From positions 1 to 41,977 of the forward strand of contig NZ_DAMCHJ010000018.1 of the NCBI RefSeq assembly GCF_032104385.1: a stretch of 41,977 nt of DNA, written 5' to 3'. This document shows, in pieces, positions 6,343 to 12,941 of this stretch. Each line of letters begins with the position of its first letter. The first letter of the stretch is position 1. A program made the translations under genes and the position numbers. Under the pieces are notes generated by a model that worked only from the letters and a program-made list of their open reading frames with translations, ran no database searches and was not told the origin of the DNA. The stretch comes from Tissierella sp032104385 (lineage in GTDB: Bacteria; Bacillota; Clostridia; Tissierellales; Tissierellaceae).

Positions 6343-6528
6343 AAACCAAAGCAGAACGGGATTAGTAGACGTTAGTTTGCTTGATGTAGAAGATAAAAAA
6401 GTCATGTGTAGAAATTGGATTTTAGGAGAATACGAAAAAGAGCAATGGAAGTATTAGATGAAATACAAGACCATCTAAATGATTATAAAAATGGATATAG
6501 AGAAACATTTGAAATGCCAGAAAAATAA
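6332..6528 (+). pseudogene. small phage protein split by a -1 frameshift
   Basis: Frame one runs from ATG 6332 to TAG 6457 (41 aa, MWIRNQSRTGLVDV ... ILGEYEKEQ). The -1 frame from about 6436 to TAA 6528 continues as KRAMEVLDEIQDHLNDYKNG and ends TFEMPEK. Joined, they match my recollection of a common Firmicute phage protein that starts MWIRSQ and has ERALEVLDEI then EMP near the end. The join is at an A5 run (GAAAAAG, 6434-6440). It could be a real mutation, a sequencing indel, or two separate tiny genes (an ATG exists at 6445). Confidence 0.6.
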
Positions 6529-6541
6529 GGAGGTTGGCTAA

Positions 6542-6841
6542 ATGAAAATAACTGAAAAATTGATGCAGTTAGGATTTGAATTAAAAAAATACTATGGAAA
6601 TATGGCTTATGTTTTTAGCACACCAAGGGTACCCAATATGAGGTTTGAGCATGACTTTGTATATTATCCAGATGAAAATCAGTTCTATATTAATTGCCAT
6701 AAAACCAGTCATACAGAAACTATAAAAGAAAAAGAATTAATAGACAATCATAATAATCTAAATGCACCTGCAAAAGATAAATGGCTTGAAATAAGAAAAG
6801 AACTCGAAAATTATAAATTTGATGTTTTTGGAGGAATATAA
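6542..6841 (+). CDS. hypothetical 99-aa phage protein
   Basis: AAGGAGG precedes the ATG. The protein has alternating strands and helices (GFELKKYYGNMAYVFSTPRVP, DENQFYINCHKTSHTETI, then LNAPAKDKWLEIRKELENY). No family recognised. It is in the early operon, in frame spacing with genes on both sides. Confidence 0.65.
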   Translation: MKITEKLMQLGFELKKYYGNMAYVFSTPRVPNMRFEHDFVYYPDENQFYINCHKTSHTETIKEKELIDNHNNLNAPAKDKWLEIRKELENYKFDVFGGI

Positions 6842-6846
6842 GTGAA

Positions 6847-6987
6847 ATGTTTTGCAGACATCAATGGAATAGCTTGTGTAGTTTTAGTAGACAAAAAAGA
6901 AGAGCTATCAAGCGGCAACTTGAAAAGCTCAGTACACTAAAAAAATATTTAATAAATAAATTATACCATAGATTGGAGGAAATTTAA
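6847..6987 (+). CDS. hypothetical 46-aa basic protein
   Basis: Starts MFCRHQWN and is rich in Lys/Arg (QKRRAIKRQLEKLSTLKKY). Its stop codon is immediately followed by the ATG of the next gene, whose ribosome site lies inside it. A shorter alternative ORF starts at GTG 6842. The start MFC-H-W resembles many small phage proteins. Function unknown. Confidence 0.45.
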   Translation: MFCRHQWNSLCSFSRQKRRAIKRQLEKLSTLKKYLINKLYHRLEEI

Positions 6988-7185
6988 ATGGCAGATTTTT
7001 GTTTAAGATGCGGAAGGGCTTTAAAAAATAAAGAATCGGTTGAAAGAGGATACGGTTCTGGTTGTTATAAAAAAATAAAAGCAGAAGAGAAAAAGCGTGA
7101 TGAAGTTCAGAAATTTAATGAAGTAATGGAAGAAATAGAAGGACAAATTAACTTTGTAGATGAACTTAAAAGGAAGTGTTCATAA
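6988..7185 (+). CDS. DUF6011-type zinc-binding protein
   Basis: 65 residues. The N-terminal FCLRCGRALKNKESVERGYG followed by SGC fits the short treble-clef-like pattern CxxCGRxLKxxxSxxxGyGxxC seen in DUF6011 proteins of phages; the tail is a coiled coil. TTGGAGG precedes the ATG. The stop overlaps the next ATG (TAATG). Probably a nucleic-acid-binding accessory protein. Confidence 0.75.
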   Translation: MADFCLRCGRALKNKESVERGYGSGCYKKIKAEEKKRDEVQKFNEVMEEIEGQINFVDELKRKCS

Positions 7186-7328
7186 TGAACTGTCCTAAAT
7201 GTAAAAGACCAGTAACAACTAAAAAGTATGAGTTATTCTATTGTCTATGTGGAAAAGTTTTAATGATAATTGAAGTTAATAAAACAAAGATGGTTGTGGA
7301 TCATACACCGAAAGAGGAGGAAAAATAA
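7185..7328 (+). CDS. 47-aa zinc-ribbon protein
   Basis: Two Cys pairs (CPKC at 3-6 and CLCG about residue 21) indicate a small zinc ribbon. The start overlaps the upstream stop by one base. Likely a small nucleic-acid- or protein-binding factor; no specific family recognised. Confidence 0.6.
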   Translation: MNCPKCKRPVTTKKYELFYCLCGKVLMIIEVNKTKMVVDHTPKEEEK

Positions 7329-7333
7329 TAGAT

Positions 7334-7486
7334 ATGCACGTGAATGATATGGATAGAGAAGAACTTTTAATGGAACTATGTAATTATGGATTTGCACCAG
7401 GACATGGTCCTAATTATGAAAAGATGTCAGATGATGAACTAAGAACATTGTTAGAGCGATTTAGAAAGTTATTTGAGGAGGAATAA
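7334..7486 (+). CDS. hypothetical 50-aa protein
   Basis: Acidic helical protein (DREELLMELCNYGFAPGHGPNYEK, MSDDELRTLLERFRKLFEEE). GAGGAGG lies about 15 bases upstream and its own 3' end supplies the ribosome site (GAGGAGG) of the next gene. Resembles helix-extension-helix modules, but not assignable. Confidence 0.55.
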   Translation: MHVNDMDREELLMELCNYGFAPGHGPNYEKMSDDELRTLLERFRKLFEEE

Positions 7487-7488
7487 AC

Positions 7489-8298
7489 ATGTCAAATGAG
7501 ATGATGATTCAAGAAGTTAATACAATGATGATTATAGATGGATTAAAGCTAGATAGAGTTCAAAATTCTATGGAGAAAATACAACAATTTCAAAAAATAG
7601 TTCAAGGTGCTTTATCAGAAGGACATGACTATGGAGCAGCTTTCCATGGATCCAGTAAGCCAAGCCTATTAAAACCAGGAGCAGAAAAGATATTAATGCT
7701 TTTAGGACTAGCCAGTGAATATGAAATTATAGAAAAGATACAAAATTATGAAGATGGGTTCTTTGCTTATACAGTTAGATGTGTATTGACTAAAGCTGGA
7801 CAAGTCATAACGGAAGGACTGGGGCACTGTAATAGCAAAGAGAAAAAGTATGAGGGTGATAAGCAAGATAAATATATGTTAGGAAACACATGTCTTAAAA
7901 TGGCCAAGAAAAGAGCACAAGTAGATGCAGCTCTTACAGTAGGAAGCCTATCCAATATATTCACTCAGGACTTGGAGGATATGGCTCAATTTAATAATAA
8001 TGAGAGAATTGAAACAATGAACCAAAATGATGCAGAAAACATAAAAATTAATTTTGGTAAGTATGGCAAGAATGGTGGGAAAACACTAGGGGAAATTCTT
8101 GCTATAGATAGAGGATATATAGAGTGGTTAAAAGACAATGCAAGAGATGAAGTGGTAAAAAAAGCTGCAGTAATGTTGCTGAACTCTAAAGAAGAAGCAA
8201 AAGGAAAAGTAAACAATGAAACTGGTGAAATACACGATGATATACCACTTGAATTTATGGACAACCCATTTGTTGATAGTGAAGATATACCATTTTAG
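7489..8298 (+). CDS. phage DNA recombination/replication protein with ExoX-like C-terminus
   Basis: 269 residues. The N-terminal 165 residues (LKPGAEKILMLLGL, GHDYGAAF, NTCLKMAKKRAQVDAALTV) form a conserved family in Clostridia phages encoded in the replication module; exact activity is not established to my knowledge. Residues about 186-230 (INFGKYGKNGGKTLGEI, YIEWL) match the exodeoxyribonuclease X C-terminal/DUF3820 motif FGKYKGKTL. The final acidic tip EDIPF mimics the C-terminal peptide of single-stranded-DNA-binding proteins, which docks replication partners. No separate SSB, RecT or Erf gene was seen, so it may supply an ssDNA-binding role. Confidence 0.7.
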   Translation: MSNEMMIQEVNTMMIIDGLKLDRVQNSMEKIQQFQKIVQGALSEGHDYGAAFHGSSKPSLLKPGAEKILMLLGLASEYEIIEKIQNYEDGFFAYTVRCVLTKAGQVITEGLGHCNSKEKKYEGDKQDKYMLGNTCLKMAKKRAQVDAALTVGSLSNIFTQDLEDMAQFNNNERIETMNQNDAENIKINFGKYGKNGGKTLGEILAIDRGYIEWLKDNARDEVVKKAAVMLLNSKEEAKGKVNNETGEIHDDIPLEFMDNPFVDSEDIPF

Positions 8299-8301
8299 AT
8301 T

Positions 8302-8319
8302 AGGGGGAGCAATCCCCCT
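8302..8319 (+). other. GC hairpin with GNRA tetraloop
   Basis: AGGGGGA and TCCCCCT flank the tetraloop GCAA four bases after the previous stop codon. There is no T-run, so it is not a terminator. It more likely stabilises the upstream mRNA 3' end or limits read-through translation. Confidence 0.6.
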
Positions 8320-8342
8320 TGGCTATAAAAGAAGGTGATAGA

Positions 8343-8498
8343 TTGAGTAGTTGGATTAGTAAAGAAAAAAGGTTAAGAATTTATAAAAGAGATAATTTTC
8401 GATGCAGATATTGTGGAAAGAGATTAGTTCAAGGTCAATTAAGTATAGATCATATAGTTCCTAGAAGTAAAAGAGGAACAAATAACGAAGATAATTGA
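8343..8498 (+). pseudogene. truncated HNH endonuclease
   Basis: 51 codons from TTG (AGAAGGTGA upstream) encode LRIYKRDNFRCRYCGKRLVQ and LSIDHIVPRSKRGTNNEDN, the first two thirds of an HNH nuclease: CxxC zinc pair and DHIVP. It stops at TGA right after NNEDN, where the family continues with LVTxCxxCNxxKG; the second zinc pair and catalytic Asn/His are absent in all frames before the next gene. It is therefore a remnant and probably inactive. Confidence 0.8.
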
Positions 8499-8520
8499 AT
8501 TGTGAAAGCTAGGTGATTAA

Positions 8521-9600
8521 ATGCCTAATGATAAAGAGATATTAAAAGCTGAATTAGATGATGGATATGGAAGAGTGGCAAATTTATTACTTGAAGCTCT
8601 TTCAATATCCAAGTTAAATGGGAAACAAATGAGTATATGTCTATTTATTATTAGAAGGACCTATTCATGGAGGAAAAAGTCGGATGAAATAACTTTAAAT
8701 GAATTTGCTTTAGCCTGTGATAGTTCTGAAACATATATGTCAAAGCAGATAAAACAATTAATATCTTGGGGAGTAATAAGGAGAAATAATTACTCTCCAG
8801 GTAAAACACCAGAGTATGAAATAAATACAAGGGTTGAAGAATGGGACAAGGGTTGTCTGAACAGACAAGGGTTAGTAGAAAATATAGTAAATAAGCTATA
8901 TGTAGAATCTGACCTTGAACAAAAAGACAGGGGTTATCCGAACAGACAAGGGTTGAACGAAAAGACAAGACAACCCTTGAACAAAAGGACAAGGGTTGTC
9001 ATGCCTTTAGATATTGAAAACACAAGGATAGAGGGGTCTCTTAAAGAAAGTAGTAAAGAAATTACTACTACTGCTATAGGGGAAATGGAGTCCCCAAAAA
9101 ATAATCTTGTCGCCGATACAGATGCCGACTCTGTACAACAAGATAAAGATGATGAAAAGAGAATTAAAGATTTACAAAGAATAGAAAATTACTACAAACG
9201 TGAAATTAGGGGAAAAGCAGTCTGTGGAGGTACTGATTTAGTTAATATAACTAATACCTATGAAAAATACAAAGATGTAGACTTCATCATATCTGTAATG
9301 GAAAAAGCTAAACAAGATTATATAAGCAGATATGGAAAACTTGAAATAAATTCATTTAGTTATTTTGACTCTATTTTTGAAGAAAGATGGAGGCTTTTAC
9401 ATGCAAAAAAAGATGAAGTAAAAGATAAAATACCAACTAACAAAAACTATAATAAGAAAAGAGTTCAAGCAAAAAAGACCAAGTTTCATAACTTTGAAGG
9501 AAGAACTGAAAAATACACAGCTGAACAATTAGATGATATAGCAGAGAGAAAAAGAAGAGAATACTCTGAAAGACTAAAAAAGCAGAACGAAGCTCTATAA
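8521..9600 (+). CDS. phage replication protein O-like initiator
   Basis: 359 residues. The N-terminal domain (about 14-105: GYGRVANLLLEALSISKLNG, FIIRRTYSWRKKSDEITLNE) matches the Phage_rep_O family, an origin-binding winged helix. The middle (about 105-165) is repetitive (NRQGL, EKTRQPLNKRTRVV) because the DNA there carries iteron-like repeats. The C-terminus (about 215-300) is helical and DnaD-like in composition. By analogy with lambda O it binds the origin inside its own gene and recruits helicase; no helicase or loader gene follows, so host DnaB/DnaC would be used. Confidence 0.85.
   Translation: MPNDKEILKAELDDGYGRVANLLLEALSISKLNGKQMSICLFIIRRTYSWRKKSDEITLNEFALACDSSETYMSKQIKQLISWGVIRRNNYSPGKTPEYEINTRVEEWDKGCLNRQGLVENIVNKLYVESDLEQKDRGYPNRQGLNEKTRQPLNKRTRVVMPLDIENTRIEGSLKESSKEITTTAIGEMESPKNNLVADTDADSVQQDKDDEKRIKDLQRIENYYKREIRGKAVCGGTDLVNITNTYEKYKDVDFIISVMEKAKQDYISRYGKLEINSFSYFDSIFEERWRLLHAKKDEVKDKIPTNKNYNKKRVQAKKTKFHNFEGRTEKYTAEQLDDIAERKRREYSERLKKQNEAL
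8827..9000 (+). other. putative replication origin: iterons inside the O-like gene
   Basis: Seven related copies of GACAAGGGTTGTC are found: 8827-8836, 8845-8857 (full palindromic form), 8864-8875, 8926-8938, 8945-8955, 8969-8979 (inverted) and 8988-9000 (full form). An A+T-rich stretch (8876-8910) lies between the first three and last four, a possible unwinding element. Lambda and related phages have the origin inside the O gene in the same relative place. Confidence 0.7.
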
Positions 9601-9603
9601 ATA

Positions 9604-9635
9604 AGAAAAACAAAAATCGAGGATAAACCTCGATT
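9604..9635 (-). terminator. terminator of the minus-strand gene 9646-9762
   Basis: Stem AATCGAGG/CCTCGATT (9615-9622, 9628-9635) with a 5-base loop. On the minus strand it is followed by a T-rich run (TTTTTGTTTTTC), while the plus strand has none. Confidence 0.7.
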
Positions 9636-9645
9636 AATGTAGAGA

Positions 9646-9762
9646 CTAACATCTTCCGCCAAAGAAACCATCACAGTTACAGAAAATAACCACTAAAAGC
9701 AAGAAAAAGAATAGTAAAGAATTATTATTATCACAATCTTTGCCACCTAATAAACCAACCAT
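9646..9762 (-). CDS. 38-aa hydrophobic Cys-containing peptide
   Basis: A glycine-rich start (VGLLGGKDCDNNN) is followed by a strongly hydrophobic run (SLLFFFLLLVVIF), then CNCDGFFGGRC. GGAGGTATTTGT precedes the ATG. Similar very small Gly/Cys-flanked membrane peptides are common in spore-forming Clostridia, some annotated as high-cysteine or sporulation-related, but none has a firm role that I can cite. Its own terminator and its opposite orientation mark it as an independent lysogen-expressed gene. Confidence 0.65.
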   Translation of the reverse strand: MVGLLGGKDCDNNNSLLFFFLLLVVIFCNCDGFFGGRC

Positions 9763-9825
9763 ACAAATACCTCCTATTTAGTATTTGGTCTAAGTAAATA
9801 ACCTAGTAACAATATATGAAGAGCA

Positions 9826-9854
9826 TTGATAAAGTGTTAATTATTATTTATAGA
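9826..9854 (+). promoter_or_regulatory. secondary early promoter
   Basis: TTGATA (9826-9831) and TATAGA (9849-9854) are separated by 17 bases, and a GAGGAGTG ribosome site with GTG start at 9866 follows. It would restart transcription after the minus-strand insert at 9646-9762. Confidence 0.5.
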
Positions 9855-9865
9855 GGAGTGATAAA

Positions 9866-10027
9866 GTGAATAAAACTCAAATAATAACAATATCAGAAGA
9901 AGCAGCAAGATTACTAAGAGAAAACCCAGCATGGACATATAAGAAAGCTATAGATAAGGCTAAGGAGATGATCAGCAATGAAAAGGTTAGTAATGAAGAA
10001 ACTAAAACTATGGAAAAAACTAATTAA
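9866..10027 (+). CDS. hypothetical 53-aa protein
   Basis: GTG start eight bases after GAGGAGTG. Helical acidic protein (TISEEAARLLRENPAWTYKK, AIDKAKEMISNEKVSNEE). No family recognised. It contains the start of the next tiny ORF in another frame. Confidence 0.55.
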   Translation: MNKTQIITISEEAARLLRENPAWTYKKAIDKAKEMISNEKVSNEETKTMEKTN

Positions 10028-10073
10028 AGGCACATTACTTAAAGAATATATAGCAAATAGTATTTTAAAATAA
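9978..10073 (+). CDS. 31-aa highly basic peptide overlapping the previous gene
   Basis: ATG preceded by AAGGAG at a suitable distance inside the upstream gene. The peptide (KRLVMKKLKLWKKLIKGTLL) is an amphipathic Lys/Leu helix and ends just before the ribosome site of recU. It is short enough to be chance, but start, ribosome site and packing are all right. Confidence 0.4.
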   Translation: MKRLVMKKLKLWKKLIKGTLLKEYIANSILK

Positions 10074-10084
10074 GGAGTGTATTT

Positions 10085-10615
10085 ATGGGATATCACAAAG
10101 GAGATGCATTTGAAAAAATAATAAATATATCAAATAAAGTTTATCAAAGAAAAGGAATAGCATTAGTACAGAAAATACCTACACCAATGAAACCTATTAG
10201 AAGAGGAAAACAAATAACATCAGCTTACTACGAAGAAAAAAGCACACTAGATTATATTGGAGTATATGAAGGAGTACCAATAGCCTTTGATGCAAAAGAA
10301 ACCAAAGAAGAAAATAGATTTCCTCTTAGCAATATACAGGACCATCAGATTGAATTTATGAAAAACTGGTACAACCATGGAGGACTAGCTTTCCTTTTAA
10401 TCCATTTCACCAAGCTAGATGCAGTATATAGGCTAGATTGGTTAACTATAAGCTGGTACTGGAAGCAGTATCAAGAAAATAGAGGGAAAAGAGGATTTGG
10501 AAGCATAGCCTTTAACGAATTTGAATGTAACTGTAAAAAACTAAGGTCTAGAGACGGCATAATGCTAGACTACCTGGAGGGGATAGAAAGTGAAGAAATT
10601 AAGAATAACAGATGA
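10085..10615 (+). CDS. recU: RecU-type Holliday junction resolvase
   Basis: 176 residues. The RecU nuclease core is clear: LDYIGVYEGVPIAFDAKETK (about 55-74) with Asp56 and the D-x-K pair (Asp69, Lys71), followed by DHQIEFMKNW (about 86-95). Family members usually have E-x-K, here D-x-K. It cuts four-way junctions arising in replication and recombination, preparing unbranched concatemers for packaging. AAGGAG is nine bases upstream of the ATG. Length is slightly below chromosomal RecU, as usual for phage forms. Confidence 0.9.
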   Translation: MGYHKGDAFEKIINISNKVYQRKGIALVQKIPTPMKPIRRGKQITSAYYEEKSTLDYIGVYEGVPIAFDAKETKEENRFPLSNIQDHQIEFMKNWYNHGGLAFLLIHFTKLDAVYRLDWLTISWYWKQYQENRGKRGFGSIAFNEFECNCKKLRSRDGIMLDYLEGIESEEIKNNR

Positions 10616-10780
10616 TAACACAGGAGAAATAATACTAGAAAAAGAATTCTCAGGAGGATATCACTTTATATATACAAACCTACATGATGCAGGTAAATTA
10701 CACCATTAGCCAAGCAACTCAATGTATTTAATTTTCATGAATATAGTAAAGTGGATGGAAAAGATAAAAAGGCTTTATAG
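10590..10780 (+). pseudogene. small gene apparently broken by a frameshift
   Basis: GTG 10590 (GGAGGGGATAG upstream) opens a 39-aa frame (KKLRITDDNTGEIILEKEFS ... NLHDAGKLHH) ending at TAG 10709. The -1 frame stays open from 10697 to TAG 10780 and reads PLAKQLNVFNFHEYSKVDGK then DKKAL, with good protein-like composition but no start codon. A single indel between 10697 and 10709 would fuse them into a protein of about 63 aa. The family is not recognised. Confidence 0.45.
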
Positions 10781-10791
10781 GAGGGATAACC

Positions 10792-11058
10792 TTGGACAAG
10801 CTAATACAATTATGCTTTAGAAGCATTATTAGGCAAGTCAATGGAGATAAAGATATTTCAGAACAATACAAAGAGCTAGCCATGGAAGAATATAAAGAAC
10901 ATGAAGACACAATAAAACTTATATATGAGAATAAAAGTTACAAAAACCACGAAAACAAAACGTATAAAAGTAAAAGGCATAAAAGCAAATGTACCTATAG
11001 AGTAGAGGACATTATTCCAAGGAAAGTAAAGAAAAAACTATATGAGATGGTGAGCTAA
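10792..11058 (+). CDS. hypothetical 88-aa basic protein
   Basis: TTG start after AGGAGGG. The N-terminal half is helical (KLIQLCFRSIIRQVNGDKDI); the C-terminal half is Lys/His/Asn-rich (NKSYKNHENKTYKSKRHKSK), likely nucleic-acid binding. No family recognised. Confidence 0.6.
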   Translation: MDKLIQLCFRSIIRQVNGDKDISEQYKELAMEEYKEHEDTIKLIYENKSYKNHENKTYKSKRHKSKCTYRVEDIIPRKVKKKLYEMVS

Positions 11059-11073
11059 AGGTAGGAGATGAAT

Positions 11074-11196
11074 ATGAAGAAAATTAGATGTATTAAATGT
11101 GGCAAATTACTTCTTGAAGCAGAGGGAAAAGGCGAAACCATATGTCCTAGATGTAAGACTAAGAATACTTATGATACTAAAGAAAAGAACACTTAA
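11074..11196 (+). CDS. Com-like zinc-finger protein
   Basis: 40 residues with two Cys pairs (CIKCGKLLLEAEGKG and CPRCKTKN), the layout of the phage Mu Com family, whose founder is a zinc-binding translational activator of mom. No mom-like gene is adjacent, so only the fold is claimed. GTAGGAGATG precedes the ATG. Its stop overlaps the end of the convergent gene 11193-11438 by 4 bases. Confidence 0.75.
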   Translation: MKKIRCIKCGKLLLEAEGKGETICPRCKTKNTYDTKEKNT

Positions 11197-11438
11197 CATA
11201 GTTGACGTTTTAAATTTTCAATTTGTTTTTCCATATCAGATATTTGTTTTTTAAGTTCTTCTTTAGATTGTAAACTTTGTTGTTGTGCAGCTTTAGTAAG
11301 TAAACTAGCACCAATTTGTGTAAAAACATTGCCTAAAACATTAAGTTCATCACTAGTTAAATCTTGTGAAATTAAAATAGAAAATAAAGAGCTTATAAGT
11401 ACTAGGGTATCAGGGCATATATTTGAAGAACTTGACAT
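11193..11438 (-). CDS. hypothetical 81-aa protein, lysogen-oriented
   Basis: An N-terminal part (ICPDTLVLISSLFSILISQD, LTSDELNVLGNVFTQIGASL) resembles short clostridial proteins of unknown function with a CPDxL...LxxxLxxDELNLLG pattern; residues 50-81 form a coiled coil (LQSKEELKKQISDMEKQIEN). GAGGTGATAT precedes the ATG. It is the second minus-strand insert in the early operon; expression from the prophage is likely. Confidence 0.65.
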   Translation of the reverse strand: MSSSSNICPDTLVLISSLFSILISQDLTSDELNVLGNVFTQIGASLLTKAAQQQSLQSKEELKKQISDMEKQIENLKRQLC

Positions 11439-11523
11439 TTATATCACCTCATAAGTAGTATATGTATATTTATGTAAAATGGCACAATATGTTATTTATG
11501 TGAAGTAAGAAAGGAGAATAGTA

Positions 11524-11856
11524 ATGGTTAGAATAATAAGTTTTGAAGATGATTGTGCTCAAGTAGATTGGGCTGATGCTGTTGATGAAGGTATAGCAAT
11601 TGGGCTTAAAGTTGCAATGGAAAACAGAAACAGAGAAATAGAAAAAATTGATGTAAGGATACCTTGTGGATATGGAGTAGCTACTGATTACACTATTAAA
11701 AATGAATGCCTTAAATGTTGGGGAAAACTTATAAAAAAAGGTGTCCATAATGGGTGTTATGATGGAGAATTTACCTATGTAGATAAGTTAACTTGTAAAA
11801 ATGATTGCTTCTTTTATTATTCAGAATTAAGAGAGCACAATAGAATTAAAGATTAA
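11524..11856 (+). CDS. hypothetical 110-aa Cys-rich protein
   Basis: GAAAGGAGAATAGTA precedes the ATG. Eight cysteines, several spaced like a zinc site (NECLKCWGKLIKKG, NGCYDG, LTCKNDCFFYY). No family recognised. A terminator follows at 11918, so it is the last gene of this early transcript. Confidence 0.6.
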   Translation: MVRIISFEDDCAQVDWADAVDEGIAIGLKVAMENRNREIEKIDVRIPCGYGVATDYTIKNECLKCWGKLIKKGVHNGCYDGEFTYVDKLTCKNDCFFYYSELREHNRIKD

Positions 11857-11917
11857 TATATCACTGAATATGATAAGAAAAATATTCACTAAATTAAATA
11901 AGTAGAGGCTCTAGAAG

Positions 11918-11953
11918 CCCAAGGAAATAAAATCCTTGGGTTTTTCTTTTTTG
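11918..11953 (+). terminator. rho-independent terminator
   Basis: Stem CCCAAGGA/TCCTTGGG (11918-11925, 11933-11940) with a 7-base loop, followed by TTTTTCTTTTTT. Confidence 0.9.
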
Positions 11954-12019
11954 AATAGGAATAATGATGTCAACTAAATGGAGAAAACATAAGATTTTCG
12001 TCAACCAAGGAGGGAGGAT

Positions 12020-12349
12020 ATGCAGGAACTTATAGGAGAAATAGAAAGACTAAGGAAAGATTTAAACAATACAATAACAGAGCTTAACAAAGTAGGATAT
12101 ACAAAAGCAAAGGCAGAGTATCTATATAGAGTAGCATTAGCAAAAGAAATTCTTTTAAATAAGGATAGAGGATTGCCAGCTACATTAAATAGTGACGTTT
12201 CTAGAGGAAATGAGATTGTAGCCAAATGTAAATTTAATAGAGATTCAGCAGAGTCTTTATATGACTCTACATATGAAAGACTAAGAGCAATTAAAGTAGA
12301 GATTGGAATAGTAACAGATCAGATGAATGCTATTAGGAAAGGGGAGTAG
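12020..12349 (+). CDS. conserved phage protein next to arpU (coiled coil)
   Basis: 109 residues, mostly helical (ELIGEIERLRKDLNNTITEL ... YLYRVALAKEILLNKDRGLP). I recall similar proteins immediately upstream of ArpU-type regulators in Firmicute phages. GGAGGGAGGAT precedes the ATG. It overlaps no other gene, and the ribosome site of arpU is at its 3' end. Function unknown. Confidence 0.75.
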   Translation: MQELIGEIERLRKDLNNTITELNKVGYTKAKAEYLYRVALAKEILLNKDRGLPATLNSDVSRGNEIVAKCKFNRDSAESLYDSTYERLRAIKVEIGIVTDQMNAIRKGE

Positions 12350-12353
12350 AACT

Positions 12354-12899
12354 ATGCAGCTGAAAAAAGAAATAGAAATTTGTATAAAGAAAACATCGGA
12401 AAAAACAGCTAGGGAAGTTGTAGAATCATTAAAGAAACAAAGAATGATTAAAATCGATATGAATTTTTATAAAAAGACAGAAATAGTATTATATAATTAT
12501 GAAAAATTAAAGTTAGCAGTAAAGCAAAAAGAAGAAGATATAAAATATATAGAGGAAAATGGATTGCCTGGAAAGTCCAAATCAATAGTATTCTATAGTA
12601 CATCAGGTGGAAATGTAAGTGCTGGAGATAGATATATAGAATTAATAGAAAAATATAAAGTTGAAAAAACAGAAACTGAAAGAGATATAGCAAGAATAGA
12701 TAATGCATTAGATAAAGTAAGAGGTGATAAATACTTTGAAATAATAGAATTAAAATATTTGAAGCAAGAAGCAAAAACAGATGAAGAAATAGCAGAGATA
12801 TTAGAAAAGGATCAATCAACAATAACAAGAAATAGAAATAGACTTATGAACTCCATAAAAACCATATTATTTCCAGAAAGCATAAAAGAAATAATGTAA
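12354..12899 (+). CDS. ArpU-family late transcriptional regulator
   Basis: 181 residues starting at ATG 12354 after AAAGGGGAG. The C-terminal third (about 125-175: KYFEIIELKYLKQEAKTDEE, EDQSTITRNRNRLMNSIKTI) is a sigma-region-4-like HTH (ELKYL...TDEEIAEILEKDQSTITRNRNR). The family governs late gene and lysin expression in enterococcal and other phages. Its place just before the structural genes fits; the phased repeats right after the stop codon are its candidate target. Confidence 0.85.
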   Translation: MQLKKEIEICIKKTSEKTAREVVESLKKQRMIKIDMNFYKKTEIVLYNYEKLKLAVKQKEEDIKYIEENGLPGKSKSIVFYSTSGGNVSAGDRYIELIEKYKVEKTETERDIARIDNALDKVRGDKYFEIIELKYLKQEAKTDEEIAEILEKDQSTITRNRNRLMNSIKTILFPESIKEIM

Positions 12900-12908
12900 T
12901 CAAAATTA

Positions 12909-12941
12909 ATTTTGCATAATTCGCGCATAAAACGTGCCATT
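12909..12941 (+). promoter_or_regulatory. candidate late activator site: three 11-bp phased repeats
   Basis: Three units in direct succession, TTTTGCATAAT, TCGCGCATAAA and ACGTGCCATTG, place GCA/GCA/GCC exactly 11 bp apart (12914, 12925, 12936), one per helical turn. They begin about ten bases after the arpU stop and abut the position expected for -35 of a promoter with TATAGT at 12958-12963. Poor -35 plus phased upstream repeats suggest an activator-dependent late promoter. Confidence 0.5.

Noticed and set aside
11074..11196. Com-like gene taken as evidence for a mom DNA-modification system
   Set aside because: No Mom-like acyltransferase gene is present nearby; only the zinc-finger fold is supported.
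12448..12828. Long minus-strand reading frame opposite arpU encoding Leu/Ile/Phe-rich protein
   Set aside because: It is the shadow of a Lys/Glu/Ile-rich coding strand, with no ribosome site.
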